A DNA stretch of 7,173 nt from DATKQI01 sp035532755 (GTDB lineage: Bacteria; Pseudomonadota; Alphaproteobacteria; Acetobacterales; Acetobacteraceae), in the NCBI GenBank assembly GCA_035532755.1, contig DATKQI010000087.1, positions 1 through 7,173 of the forward strand. Reading direction: 5' to 3'. Each line of letters begins with the position of its first letter. Position 1 is the first letter of the stretch. Both the position numbers and the translations under genes were made by a program. Below the pieces are notes generated by a model, which saw only the letters and a program-made list of their open reading frames with translations, had not been told where the DNA came from and did no database searches. Below, piece after piece: positions 1 to 6,619 of the stretch.

Positions 1-297
1 AAGATCCTGGGGGCCATCACCATCGGCGACGGGGCGCGTGTCGGAGCGAATGCGGTGGTCATCGAGCCGGTGCCGGCCGGCACGACGGTGGTGGGCGTGC
101 CTGCCCGCCCGGTGGAGCGGCGGCGGAAGAAGGTGGAATTCGATGCCTACGGCACCCCGTGCGACGGCATGATCGACCCGCTGCTGCGCGACATTGAGAG
201 CCTGCGGTCCGAACTCGCAGAGCTTGAGACGCGCGTGGCTGGCCTGGCGCGGCCAGCGAGCGAGCAGCGGGCGACAACGAACTCGCCAACCCTATGA
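1..297 (+). CDS. cysE: Serine O-acetyltransferase (CysE), C-terminal part, 5' end outside window
   Basis: CysE transfers acetyl from acetyl-CoA to L-serine, giving O-acetylserine, the carbon acceptor for cysteine synthesis in the cytoplasm. The 98 visible codons open inside the left-handed beta-helix: hexapeptide-type repeats (ILGAITIGDGARVGANAVVI) are followed by the family's closing stretch PVPAGTTVVGVPARPV, which lines the acetyl-CoA site. After this comes a basic linker (ERRRKKVEFDAYGTPCDG) and a tail of about 40 residues with heptad-like leucines (DPLLRDIESLRSELAELETR), probably a short coiled coil. The protein ends in SPTL and lacks the terminal isoleucine that docks E. coli CysE into CysK. 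The stop at 295-297 lies 13 nt before the next gene, so this looks like the upstream member of the sulfur operon. The family call is firm; the N-terminal half and start codon are not visible. Confidence 0.87.
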   Translation, partial: KILGAITIGDGARVGANAVVIEPVPAGTTVVGVPARPVERRRKKVEFDAYGTPCDGMIDPLLRDIESLRSELAELETRVAGLARPASEQRATTNSPTL

Positions 298-310
298 TCC
301 GTCACGATTC

Positions 311-1393
311 ATGATCTATCTGGACGCCAACGCGACCGAGCCGCTGCGCCCCGCGGCGCGCGCGGCGATGCTCGCGGCGCTGGATCAGGTCGGCAACCCC
401 GCCTCCATCCACGCCGCCGGCCGGGCGGCGCGGGCGCTGCTGGAAGGCGCGCGCGAGCGGATCGCGGCGCGATTCGGAGCGCGGGCGCAGGATGTGGTGT
501 TCACCTCCGGCGGCACCGAATCGAATGCCTTGGCGATCGGCGCGCTCGGCGCCGGCCGGAGACTGATCGCGGGGGCGACCGAGCATGCGGCGGTGCTGGA
601 GGCCGCACCCGGAGCCGCGCGGCTGCCGGTGGACGCTGACGGCGTGGCCGATCTGGCGGCGCTCGAGTCGCTGCTTGCCGGCGGGGAGCCGGCGCTGGTG
701 TGCCTGATGGCGGCGAACAACGAGACGGGGACGATCCAGCCGGTGGCCGAGGCGGCCGCGCTGTGCCGGCGGCATGGCGCACTGCTGCATGTGGATGCGG
801 TGCAGGCGGCCGGGCGGATGCCGGTCGATCTCGCGGCACTCGGGGCCGACAGCCTTGCCCTGTCCGGCCACAAGCTGGGCGGACCGATGGGGGCGGGCGC
901 GTTGCTGCTGGCGCCGGGCTCCGCCGATCGTCTCGTTCCGCTGATCCGTGGTGGCGGGCAGGAGCGCGGCCGGCGCGGGGGCACGCCTGCGCTGCCGGCC
1001 GTTGCGGGGTTCGCCGCTGCGGCCGAAGCCGAACCGCCGCCCCTGGCGCCGCTGCGGGATGCGATCGAGGCGGCTGCGGTGGCGCAGGGCGCGGTGGTCT
1101 GCGGCGGCGGTGCGCTGCGTTTGGCGAACACCACCTGCCTCGCGCTGCCCGGCGTGCGCGCGGAAACGCAGGTGATCGCGCTCGACCTTGCCGGCTTCCA
1201 GGTTTCGGCCGGCGCCGCCTGTTCGTCCGGCAAGGTGGCGGCGAGCCATGTGCTGGCCGCGATGGGGCTGGGCGACCTGGCCGGGCAGGCGATCCGCGTG
1301 TCCTTGCCATGGACCGCGACCGAGGCCGATGCGGCAGCCTTCATCGCCGCCTATGCGGCCATGGCCGGGCGGCTTTCGCGCCGCGCCGCCTGA
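311..1393 (+). CDS. NifS-type cysteine desulfurase, short paralogue
   Basis: This is a 360-residue, PLP-dependent class V aminotransferase-fold enzyme that should convert L-cysteine to L-alanine and leave a persulfide on its active Cys. Visible motifs are SGGTESNALA at about 66-75, TEH at 90-92 (His stacking on PLP), NNETG at 136-140, HVDAVQ at 160-165 (Asp and Gln to the cofactor), SGHK at 185-188 (K188 Schiff base), GGGQERGRRGGT at 214-225 and GAACSSG at 301-307 (persulfide C304). The Cys-loop length matches IscS, so it is a group I enzyme, but the IscS signature EPSYVLRALGL reads AASHVLAAMGL. It is about 30 residues shorter than the IscS encoded next door; part of the difference lies in a compressed Ala/Pro-rich stretch near 235-260. 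The ATG at 311 is chosen because MIYLDANAT aligns with the family N-terminus; no clear Shine-Dalgarno precedes it. Its sulfur acceptor is unknown. Confidence 0.9.
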   Translation: MIYLDANATEPLRPAARAAMLAALDQVGNPASIHAAGRAARALLEGARERIAARFGARAQDVVFTSGGTESNALAIGALGAGRRLIAGATEHAAVLEAAPGAARLPVDADGVADLAALESLLAGGEPALVCLMAANNETGTIQPVAEAAALCRRHGALLHVDAVQAAGRMPVDLAALGADSLALSGHKLGGPMGAGALLLAPGSADRLVPLIRGGGQERGRRGGTPALPAVAGFAAAAEAEPPPLAPLRDAIEAAAVAQGAVVCGGGALRLANTTCLALPGVRAETQVIALDLAGFQVSAGAACSSGKVAASHVLAAMGLGDLAGQAIRVSLPWTATEADAAAFIAAYAAMAGRLSRRAA

Positions 1394-1408
1394 GCCTACA
1401 TCCAGGGC

Positions 1409-2581
1409 ATGTCCCTCATGCGCCCGAACCGGCCCGTCTATCTCGACAACCAGGCGACCACGCCGTGCGATCCGCGCGTGGTCTCCGCCATGCTGCCGTT
1501 CTTCACCGAAGCCTTCGGCAACCCGCACAGCGCCGAACACGTGATGGGCCGCACCGCCGAAGCCGCGGTGGAGCAGGCGCGCGCTGCCGTCGCCGCGCTG
1601 GTGGGCGCGCAGGCGAACGAGATCATCCTGACCTCCGGCGCGACGGAATCGAACAACATCGCGATCAAGGGCGCCGCCCGCTTCGCCGCGCGCATGGGCG
1701 ATGCCCGCCGCCGGGTGATCACCGTGGCCACCGAGCACAAATGCGTGCTGGAGAGCGTGCGCGACCTGCAGGACGAAGGGTTCGAGCCGGTGTTCCTGCC
1801 GGTGCGGCCCGATGGCCTGCTGGACCCGGATGCGCTGCGCGCCGCCCTTTCGGTTCCCACGCTGCTGGTCAGCGTGATGGCGGTGAACAACGAGACCGGG
1901 GTGATCCAGGATATAGCCGCGCTTGCCGCCCTCGCGCATGAATCGGGCGCGCTGTTCCACAGCGATGCCGCCCAGGCCGCCGGGAAGATCCCGCTCGATA
2001 TGCACGCCATGGGCATCGATCTGCTGTCCATCTCCGGCCACAAGCTCTACGGGCCGAAGGGCGTGGGGGCGCTGTTCGTCCGCCGCCGGCCCCGCGTGCG
2101 GCTCGCCCCGCTGTTTTCCGGCGGCGGGCAGGAACGGGGGCTGCGCTCCGGCACGCTCGCCACACCGCTGGCCGTGGGGCTGGGCGAGGCGTGCCGCATC
2201 GCGTTGGCCGAGATGGGCGCCGAGGCCGAGCGGATCGCCGCCCTTGCCGACCGGCTGATGGCCGGGCTTGCAGCGCGCATCCCCGGCATCGCGGTGAACG
2301 GATCGCGCAGCCGGCGCATTCCGGGCAACCTCAATCTCACCTTTCCGGCGCGCACCGCGGCCGAGCTGATGGCGGCCGCGCCAGACCTGTGCGTCTCCAC
2401 CGGCTCCGCCTGCACCTCGGCGGCGATCGAGCCGAGCTATGTGCTCCGCGCGCTGGGGCTGCCCGATGCGGCGGCGGCGCGCACCTTGCGCATCGGGATC
2501 GGACGCTTTACCTCCGCCGCCGACATCGACTTTGCCGCCGCAGCCCTGGCCGCCGCGCACGGCAGCGTCGCCGCAGCCTGA
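1409..2581 (+). CDS. iscS: Cysteine desulfurase IscS
   Basis: IscS is the housekeeping PLP-dependent cysteine desulfurase that supplies persulfide sulfur for Fe-S clusters and tRNA thiolation. The 390-residue product has the full canonical set: YLDNQATTPCDPR at 11-23, LTSGATESNN at 74-83, ATEHK at 107-111 (H110), NNETG at 160-164, SGHKLYGPKG at 209-218 (K212 Schiff base), GGGQERGLRSGT at 238-249, and the mobile loop TGSACTSAAIEPSYVLRALG at 331-350 with catalytic C335. The C-terminal RIGIGRFT segment, part of the scaffold-binding end in E. coli IscS, is retained. Two in-frame ATGs compete as start: 1409, and 1418 (residue 4). AGGG at 1404-1407 sits 10 nt before the second but only 1 nt before the first, so 1418 may be the real start. 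The gene lies 15 nt after the short desulfurase and 16 nt before fdx. Confidence 0.95.
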   Translation: MSLMRPNRPVYLDNQATTPCDPRVVSAMLPFFTEAFGNPHSAEHVMGRTAEAAVEQARAAVAALVGAQANEIILTSGATESNNIAIKGAARFAARMGDARRRVITVATEHKCVLESVRDLQDEGFEPVFLPVRPDGLLDPDALRAALSVPTLLVSVMAVNNETGVIQDIAALAALAHESGALFHSDAAQAAGKIPLDMHAMGIDLLSISGHKLYGPKGVGALFVRRRPRVRLAPLFSGGGQERGLRSGTLATPLAVGLGEACRIALAEMGAEAERIAALADRLMAGLAARIPGIAVNGSRSRRIPGNLNLTFPARTAAELMAAAPDLCVSTGSACTSAAIEPSYVLRALGLPDAAAARTLRIGIGRFTSAADIDFAAAALAAAHGSVAAA

Positions 2582-2597
2582 GGGACACCCGACCGCC

Positions 2598-2930
2598 ATG
2601 CCCAAGATGACCTTCATCGAACGCGACGGCACGCGCCGGGAAGTGGAGGCGCCGCTTGGCCTGTCGGTGCTGGAAATCGCCCACAAGCACGGCGTGGATA
2701 TCGAAGGCGCCTGCGAAGGCTCGCTCGCCTGCTCCACCTGCCACGTGATCATCGATCAGGCCTGGTTCGCCAAGCTCGCGACCCCGACCGAAGACGAGGA
2801 AGACATGCTGGACCTCGCCTTCGGCCTGGAACAGACCTCCCGCCTGGGCTGCCAGATCGTGATGACCCCCGCCCTCGACGGGCTCGTCGTCCGCCTGCCG
2901 CCCGGCACGCGCAACATGCTCAACGGATGA
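2598..2930 (+). CDS. fdx: ISC-type [2Fe-2S] ferredoxin (adrenodoxin family)
   Basis: This 110-residue soluble ferredoxin carries single electrons, classically for Fe-S cluster assembly by reducing persulfide sulfur delivered by IscS. Cluster ligands are C39, C45, C48 and C85, spaced C-X5-C-X2-C-X36-C as in Fdx/adrenodoxin and unlike plant-type ferredoxins. The context GACEGSLACSTCHVII and the acidic patch TPTEDEEDMLDLAFG at about 62-76, the partner-docking helix in this family, are both typical, as is the C-terminal PPGTRNM. The ATG at 2598 is preceded by AGGGA at 2581-2585, with a 12-nt spacing. The stop TGA at 2928-2930 overlaps the mnmA start in an ATGA junction, which implies translational coupling. 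Adjacency to iscS supports the ISC role; the reductase that feeds it is not in the window. Confidence 0.95.
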   Translation: MPKMTFIERDGTRREVEAPLGLSVLEIAHKHGVDIEGACEGSLACSTCHVIIDQAWFAKLATPTEDEEDMLDLAFGLEQTSRLGCQIVMTPALDGLVVRLPPGTRNMLNG

Positions 2931-3994
2931 CACGCATCGTCGTTGCGATGTCGGGCGGGGTGGACAGTTCCGTGGTGGCGGGGCTGCTGGCGGAGGCCGG
3001 GCATGAGGTGATCGGTGTCACCCTGCAGCTTTACGATCACGGGGCAACAGCCGGGCGGAAGGGCGCATGCTGCGCCGGGCAGGATATTCACGATGCGAGG
3101 CGGGTGGCGGACGGGCTGGGCATTGCCCATTACGTGATCGATGCCGAGGCGCGGTTTCGCGCGGCGGTGATCGCCGATTTCGCGGCGAGCTATGCAGCAG
3201 GGCGGACACCGGTGCCGTGCGTGCGCTGCAACCAGAGCGTGAAGTTCGGCGATCTGCTCGCGCTCGCGCAGGATCTGGGGGCGGAGGCGCTGGCGACGGG
3301 GCATTACGTGCGCCGGATCGATGGGCGGGCAGGGGCGGAGCTGCACCGGGCGGCGGATGCGGCGCGGGACCAGAGCTGGTTCCTGTTCGCGACCACGCGC
3401 GCGCAGCTTGCGTTCTGCCGGTTTCCGCTGGGGGATATGCCGGACAAGGCGACGGTGCGGGCGGAGGCGGCGCGCATGGGGCTGCCGGTGGCGGTGAAGC
3501 CGGACAGCCAGGATATCTGCTTCGTGCCGTCCGGCAGCTATGCCGACGTGGTGGGCAAGTTGCGGCCGGAGGCGGTGGCGGCGGGCGAGATCGTGAGCAT
3601 GGACGGCCGGGTGCTGGAGCGGCACGAGGGCATCGCGCGCTACACGGTGGGGCAGGCGAAGCGGCTGGGGGCCGCGGCGGTGGACGACGGTGCGGCGCAG
3701 GTGGTGGTGGCACTGGACGCGCCGCGCCGGCGGGTGGTGGTGGGCCCGCGCGATGCCGGCGCGCGGCGGGTGCGGCTCGACGAGGTGAACTGGCTGATCG
3801 ATGCGCCGGATTTGCCGATCGCGGCGATGGTGAAGCTGCGCGCGCGGGATGCACTGCGGCCGGCGACGATTTGCGCCGATGGCGACGACGCGGTGGTGGA
3901 GCTGGACGTGCCGGCGCTGGCGGCGCCCGGACAGGCCTGCGTGTTCTATGACGGGGACCGCGTGCTTGGCGGCGGGTTCATCCGGGCGGCTTGA
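2927..3994 (+). CDS. mnmA: tRNA-specific 2-thiouridylase MnmA
   Basis: MnmA uses ATP to adenylate C2 of the wobble uridine U34 in tRNA-Lys, -Glu and -Gln, then replaces the oxygen with sulfur from a cysteine desulfurase relay to form s2U34. The 355-residue protein has the N-type ATP pyrophosphatase P-loop MSGGVDSS at 8-15. It has the segment PCVRCNQSVKFG at 97-108, where C101 is the expected nucleophile/disulfide partner. SQDICFV at 194-200 carries C198, the persulfide-bearing Cys. The tRNA-contact stretch DQSWFLF at 148-154 and the C-terminal beta-barrel ending YDGDRVLGGGFI are also present. Length is normal for the family. The start overlaps the fdx stop (ATGA), and no independent Shine-Dalgarno is visible. 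Placement behind iscS suggests sulfur is handed over directly or via short relays; no tus gene is visible. No convincing terminator follows the stop. Confidence 0.96.
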   Translation: MTRIVVAMSGGVDSSVVAGLLAEAGHEVIGVTLQLYDHGATAGRKGACCAGQDIHDARRVADGLGIAHYVIDAEARFRAAVIADFAASYAAGRTPVPCVRCNQSVKFGDLLALAQDLGAEALATGHYVRRIDGRAGAELHRAADAARDQSWFLFATTRAQLAFCRFPLGDMPDKATVRAEAARMGLPVAVKPDSQDICFVPSGSYADVVGKLRPEAVAAGEIVSMDGRVLERHEGIARYTVGQAKRLGAAAVDDGAAQVVVALDAPRRRVVVGPRDAGARRVRLDEVNWLIDAPDLPIAAMVKLRARDALRPATICADGDDAVVELDVPALAAPGQACVFYDGDRVLGGGFIRAA

Positions 3995-4132
3995 TGGCTG
4001 CCTGCCGGGAAGGATGACTCCCGCGCGGCGCGTCGTTTGCGCAACGAACGCCGATGCCCTGATGGCACCGGTGTTGACGCGACCGCGCTGCGCCTGCCTC
4101 ATATGCGATCTGATGCTTTCCGGGAACACGTC

Positions 4133-4966
4133 ATGCTGATTGCACAACTGACCGACCTTCATGCGCGCCCGCGCGGCATTCCGGCGGCGCGGGTGGTCGA
4201 GACCAACATGCTGATCGAGCGCGCGCTGCGTGCGGTGGCGGCCCTGCGCCCGGTGCCGGATGTGGTGCTGATTTCCGGTGATCTCGCCGAGTGCGGTCGG
4301 GTGGAGGAATATGAGGTGCTGGTGCCCCTGCTGCGGCGGTACCTGCCGATGCCGGTGTTCGTGGTACCCGGCAACCACGACCGGCGGGAGAATTTCCGCA
4401 AGGTGCTTGCACACCTGCCGGGCGTGACCGCCGATCCGCAGTTCGTGCAGTATGCGATCGATGATTTCCCGGTGCGGCTGGTGATGCTGGATTCGGTCGC
4501 GCCCGGGTTCGGCCACGGCGATCTTTGCGCCACCCGGCTTGCGTTCCTGGAGCAGGCCCTGGCGGCCGCGCCCGGCAAGCCGACGCTGATCGCGCTGCAC
4601 CATCCGCCGTTCGCCTGCGGCATCGCGAACATGGATGTGATCATGCTGCGGCAGGTGCTCGCGTTCACGGAGATCATCGCCCGGTATCCGCAGGTGGGGC
4701 TGATCGTGTCCGGCCACCATCACCGGGCGATCACCGGGCGGGTGGCGCAGGCGATCGCAACGGTGGCGCCGTCTGTCGTGCATCAGTCGGAGTTCGATCT
4801 TGACCCCGACGCGCCGGCGGGCTTCGTGCTGGAACCACCTGCGTTCCAGGTGCATCGCTGGACGCGGCAGGACGGGTTCGCCTCCCATACCGTGTATGTC
4901 GAGCCGTTCCCCGGGCCGTTCCCGTTCCTGGTGGATGACGATTATCCGGGACGGGGTGGGGTTTGA
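4133..4966 (+). CDS. Metallophosphoesterase, GpdQ/CpdA-like phosphodiesterase
   Basis: The 277-residue protein is a binuclear-metal phosphohydrolase of the calcineurin-like fold. Motifs in order are TDLH at 7-10 (D8, H10), SGDLAECG at 48-55 (D50), PGNHDRR at 79-85 (N81, H82), LHHPP at 155-159 (H156) and SGHHHR at 193-198 (H195, H197). These residues fall at nearly the same numbers as the metal ligands I recall for the glycerophosphodiesterase GpdQ (D8, H10, D50, N80, H156, H195, H197), and the C-terminal Trp/Pro-rich region is also GpdQ-like. Possible substrates are glycerophosphodiesters or cyclic nucleotides; the sequence does not decide. No signal peptide or membrane segment is seen, so it is probably cytoplasmic. 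The ATG at 4133 is chosen because GGGA at 4122-4125 precedes it and the TDLH strand starts at once, as in the family. An in-frame ATG at 4103 and a TTG at 4037 would add unalignable residues. It stands alone, 138 nt after mnmA. Confidence 0.88.
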   Translation: MLIAQLTDLHARPRGIPAARVVETNMLIERALRAVAALRPVPDVVLISGDLAECGRVEEYEVLVPLLRRYLPMPVFVVPGNHDRRENFRKVLAHLPGVTADPQFVQYAIDDFPVRLVMLDSVAPGFGHGDLCATRLAFLEQALAAAPGKPTLIALHHPPFACGIANMDVIMLRQVLAFTEIIARYPQVGLIVSGHHHRAITGRVAQAIATVAPSVVHQSEFDLDPDAPAGFVLEPPAFQVHRWTRQDGFASHTVYVEPFPGPFPFLVDDDYPGRGGV

Positions 4967-4973
4967 CGGGCGG

Positions 4974-5002
4974 TTGACGAATGGGGGCGGGAAGGGCTAT
5001 CT
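4974..5002 (+). promoter_or_regulatory. Sigma-70-type promoter for the tRNA-Met gene
   Basis: TTGACG at 4974-4979 (-35) and CTATCT at 4997-5002 (-10) are separated by 17 nt, a form common at alphaproteobacterial stable-RNA promoters. The 8 nt after the -10 element (cgcccgcc) are all G/C, a GC-rich discriminator typical of promoters repressed in the stringent response. Transcription would begin near 5009, giving a leader of about 14 nt before the tRNA at 5023. A second TTGACG at 4963-4968, overlapping the phosphoesterase stop, has no suitably spaced -10 element. Strength and stringent control are inferred. Confidence 0.68.
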
Positions 5003-5022
5003 CGCCCGCCTTGCCGATGGAT

Positions 5023-5097
5023 GGCGGTGTAGCTCAGCGGTAGAGCAGGGGAATCATAATCCCTTGGTCGGTGGTTCAAATCCGCCCACCGCTACCA
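5023..5097 (+). tRNA. tRNA-Met (anticodon CAT), elongator type
   Basis: The 75-nt gene folds into a complete cloverleaf with encoded CCA. The acceptor stem is GGCGGTG/CACCGCT, with G1:U72 as first pair and A73. The D arm is GCTC/GAGC with a 7-nt loop. The anticodon stem GGGGA/TCCCT carries loop ATCATAA, with the CAT anticodon at 5055-5057. The variable loop is 5 nt, and the T arm GGTGG/CCGCC has loop TTCAAAT. It is not the initiator: there is no C1 x A72 mismatch, and the initiator's 29-31 GGG / 39-41 CCC pattern is absent. The GGCGG..CCGCTACCA ends match alphaproteobacterial elongator tRNA-Met as I recall it. The lysidine-modified tRNA-Ile2 also has a CAT gene-level anticodon and is the only serious alternative. 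Confidence 0.96.
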
Positions 5098-5121
5098 TCG
5101 ATTCAGCATAGTACAGGATTT

Positions 5122-5138
5122 GGCTGCTTCCGGCAGCT
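5122..5138. terminator. Weak hairpin between the tRNA and the convergent symporter gene
   Basis: GCTGC (5123-5127) and GCAGC (5133-5137) pair around a 5-nt TTCCG loop, with a possible outer G:U pair (5122/5138). It lies in the only 52 nt separating the tRNA 3' end from the stop of the opposing symporter gene, where a bidirectional terminator is expected. Neither strand has a following run of T, so it is not a classical intrinsic terminator. It could be a stem that stabilises 3' ends, or chance. Confidence 0.3.
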
Positions 5139-5149
5139 TCACCGATGCC

Positions 5150-6619
5150 TCAGCCCCGCGCCGCGTCGGCCGGGGCCACCCGCGTCCGCGTCAATGCGCT
5201 CACGACAATCAGCACGACAATGTTGGCCGCGAGCGCGATGATGCCGACATTCAGGTCGCGGATCGCCTCCGGCAGGCCCGGCATCAGCGTGCCGACCGTC
5301 GCGTGCGTGAAGGTAAGGATGGTGGCGACGACCACCCCCGTCAGGATGCCGGCAAAGGCGCCGGCGGCGCTGACGGGGTTGCGCGGCATCAGGCTTGCGA
5401 TCACGGCCGGGAATAGCTGGGTGACATAGCTGTAGCCCACCAGCAGCATGGTCACGATCGTCGCGTTGCCGGTGATCGTGAAATAAACCGCCACCAGCAT
5501 CACCACCGGCACCAGCCATTTGGCAAGCGTTACGGTCTGCTCGTCGCTGGCGCCGGGGCGGGCGAGGCCGACCAGGTTCTTCGACAGCAGCATGGCCGCA
5601 GTCATCACGATCAGGGAGCCGGGCACGAGTGCGGTGAAAATGCCGGCCGCGCCGACGATGCCGACCACGACGGGCGGGAACTCCTTGGTCACGAGCTTGA
5701 AGAGCGCGAGGTTGGTCGCCCCGCCTTTCAGCCCCGGCACCTGGAGCACCGCGGCAAAGCCGACGAAGAAGACGAACAGAAGGATGAGCTGGTAGATCGG
5801 CAGGACGATCGCGTTGCGGCGGAACACCCGCGCATCCCGCGCCGTGTAGCACGCGGCGAAAGAGTGCGGCCACATGAAGAAGCCGAGTGCCGTGAGCAGC
5901 ACGGTTGAGACGAACCAGGCGACGCTCTGGCCGCTCGGCCGGAAGACGAGGAAGCCGGGCTTGGCGGCGGCGATCCGCTCGAACATCGGGCCGATGCCGC
6001 CGTAGAGGTGGAACGGCAGATAGAGGCCGAGGAACACGACGACCACGAGGATCAGCACATCCTTGACCACGGCCGTCCAGGCCGAGCCGCGGATGCCGGA
6101 GACCATGACATAAACGGTGACGATGATGGCCCCGATCCAGATCGCGGCGTCCTTCGACACCGCGCCGTAGCCGGCCGCGACGACGATGATCCCGAGGCCG
6201 GTGAGCTGCAGGACCAGATAGGGGATCAAGGCCACCAGGCCCACCAGCGAGACGAGGGCACCGAGGGCCGGGCTGCCGAACTTGCGGACGAAGAAATCCG
6301 GCTGCGAATGCAGCCCGTGCTGCTTGGCGTAAGCCCAGATCGGCGGGAGGAGGAAATAGGCGATCACGTAGGCGAGGGAACCGTAGGCGATGATGTAATA
6401 GGCCGGCGCGCCGAGGCCGTAGGAGAAACCGGAGGCGCCGAGGAAGGTGAAGGTGGTGTAGATCTCGCCCGCGAGCAGCAGGAAGACGAACACCCAGCCG
6501 AAGCCGCGCCCGCCGACGGCCCATTGTTCGAGCCCCATGTCGCGCCCGGCGCGGGCGAGCACGCCGAGCGCGAGCGCCGCAAGCGCGGCCAGCGCGATGA
6601 GGATCAGCGCGGCGATCAT
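5150..6619 (-). CDS. Sodium:solute symporter (SSS family) with DUF3311 partner
   Basis: This 489-residue inner-membrane protein belongs to the SSS/SSF family (PutP, ActP, PanF, MctP), which couples uptake of a small solute to Na+ entry. About 13 hydrophobic segments are visible, starting at residues 3-21. The family signature lies in the second: VGGRGFGWVFVFLLLAGEIY (35-54), followed by TTFTFLGASGFSYGLG to 70. Other landmarks are FFVRKFGSP at 109-117, SGIRGSAWTAVVKDV at 174-188 and the TM8-like helix TALVPGSLIVMTAAMLLSKN at 329-348. The ATG at 6619 follows GGGAGGG (6632-6626 on this strand) by 6 nt and overlaps the stop of the small membrane gene in an ATGA junction. An upstream in-frame extension to 6799 is Arg-rich, reads through the partner gene in another frame, and is rejected. 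A monocarboxylate such as acetate, lactate or pyruvate is a reasonable guess from paired relatives, not shown by the sequence. Confidence 0.93.
   Translation of the reverse strand: MIAALILIALAALAALALGVLARAGRDMGLEQWAVGGRGFGWVFVFLLLAGEIYTTFTFLGASGFSYGLGAPAYYIIAYGSLAYVIAYFLLPPIWAYAKQHGLHSQPDFFVRKFGSPALGALVSLVGLVALIPYLVLQLTGLGIIVVAAGYGAVSKDAAIWIGAIIVTVYVMVSGIRGSAWTAVVKDVLILVVVVFLGLYLPFHLYGGIGPMFERIAAAKPGFLVFRPSGQSVAWFVSTVLLTALGFFMWPHSFAACYTARDARVFRRNAIVLPIYQLILLFVFFVGFAAVLQVPGLKGGATNLALFKLVTKEFPPVVVGIVGAAGIFTALVPGSLIVMTAAMLLSKNLVGLARPGASDEQTVTLAKWLVPVVMLVAVYFTITGNATIVTMLLVGYSYVTQLFPAVIASLMPRNPVSAAGAFAGILTGVVVATILTFTHATVGTLMPGLPEAIRDLNVGIIALAANIVVLIVVSALTRTRVAPADAARG

Noticed and set aside
302..2752. 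816-codon open frame on the minus strand
   Set aside because: It lies wholly opposite the two desulfurases and part of fdx, whose motifs are unambiguous. Its translation is rich in Arg, Gly, His and Gln with no domain pattern, as expected for an antisense shadow in G+C-rich DNA.
4006..4023. CGGGA/TCCCG hairpin after mnmA as a terminator
   Set aside because: The stem is only 5 bp with an 8-nt loop and no T tract follows; such stems are common by chance at this G+C content.
4074..4104. TTGACG ... TCATAT as a promoter for the GpdQ-like gene
   Set aside because: The -35 is good, but the only AT-rich -10 candidate is 19 nt away and poor; at 17 nt the sequence is CCTCAT. Not strong enough to list.
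2756..4888. 710-codon open frame on the minus strand
   Set aside because: It is antisense to fdx, mnmA and the phosphoesterase, crosses two intergenic gaps, and is Arg/His/Pro-rich with no recognisable domain.
4986..5010. GGCGGG/CCCGCC inverted repeat as a terminator of the phosphoesterase gene
   Set aside because: The -10 element of the tRNA promoter sits inside the loop and the right arm is its GC-rich discriminator; no T tract follows.
5023..5097. Initiator tRNA-fMet
   Set aside because: It has a G1:U72 pair instead of the C1 x A72 mismatch, and C11:G24 instead of the initiator's A11:U24.
5023..5149. tRNA-Met 3' end as a phage or island attachment site
   Set aside because: No integrase gene, no repeated 3' tRNA segment, and an ordinary transporter gene follows 52 nt later.
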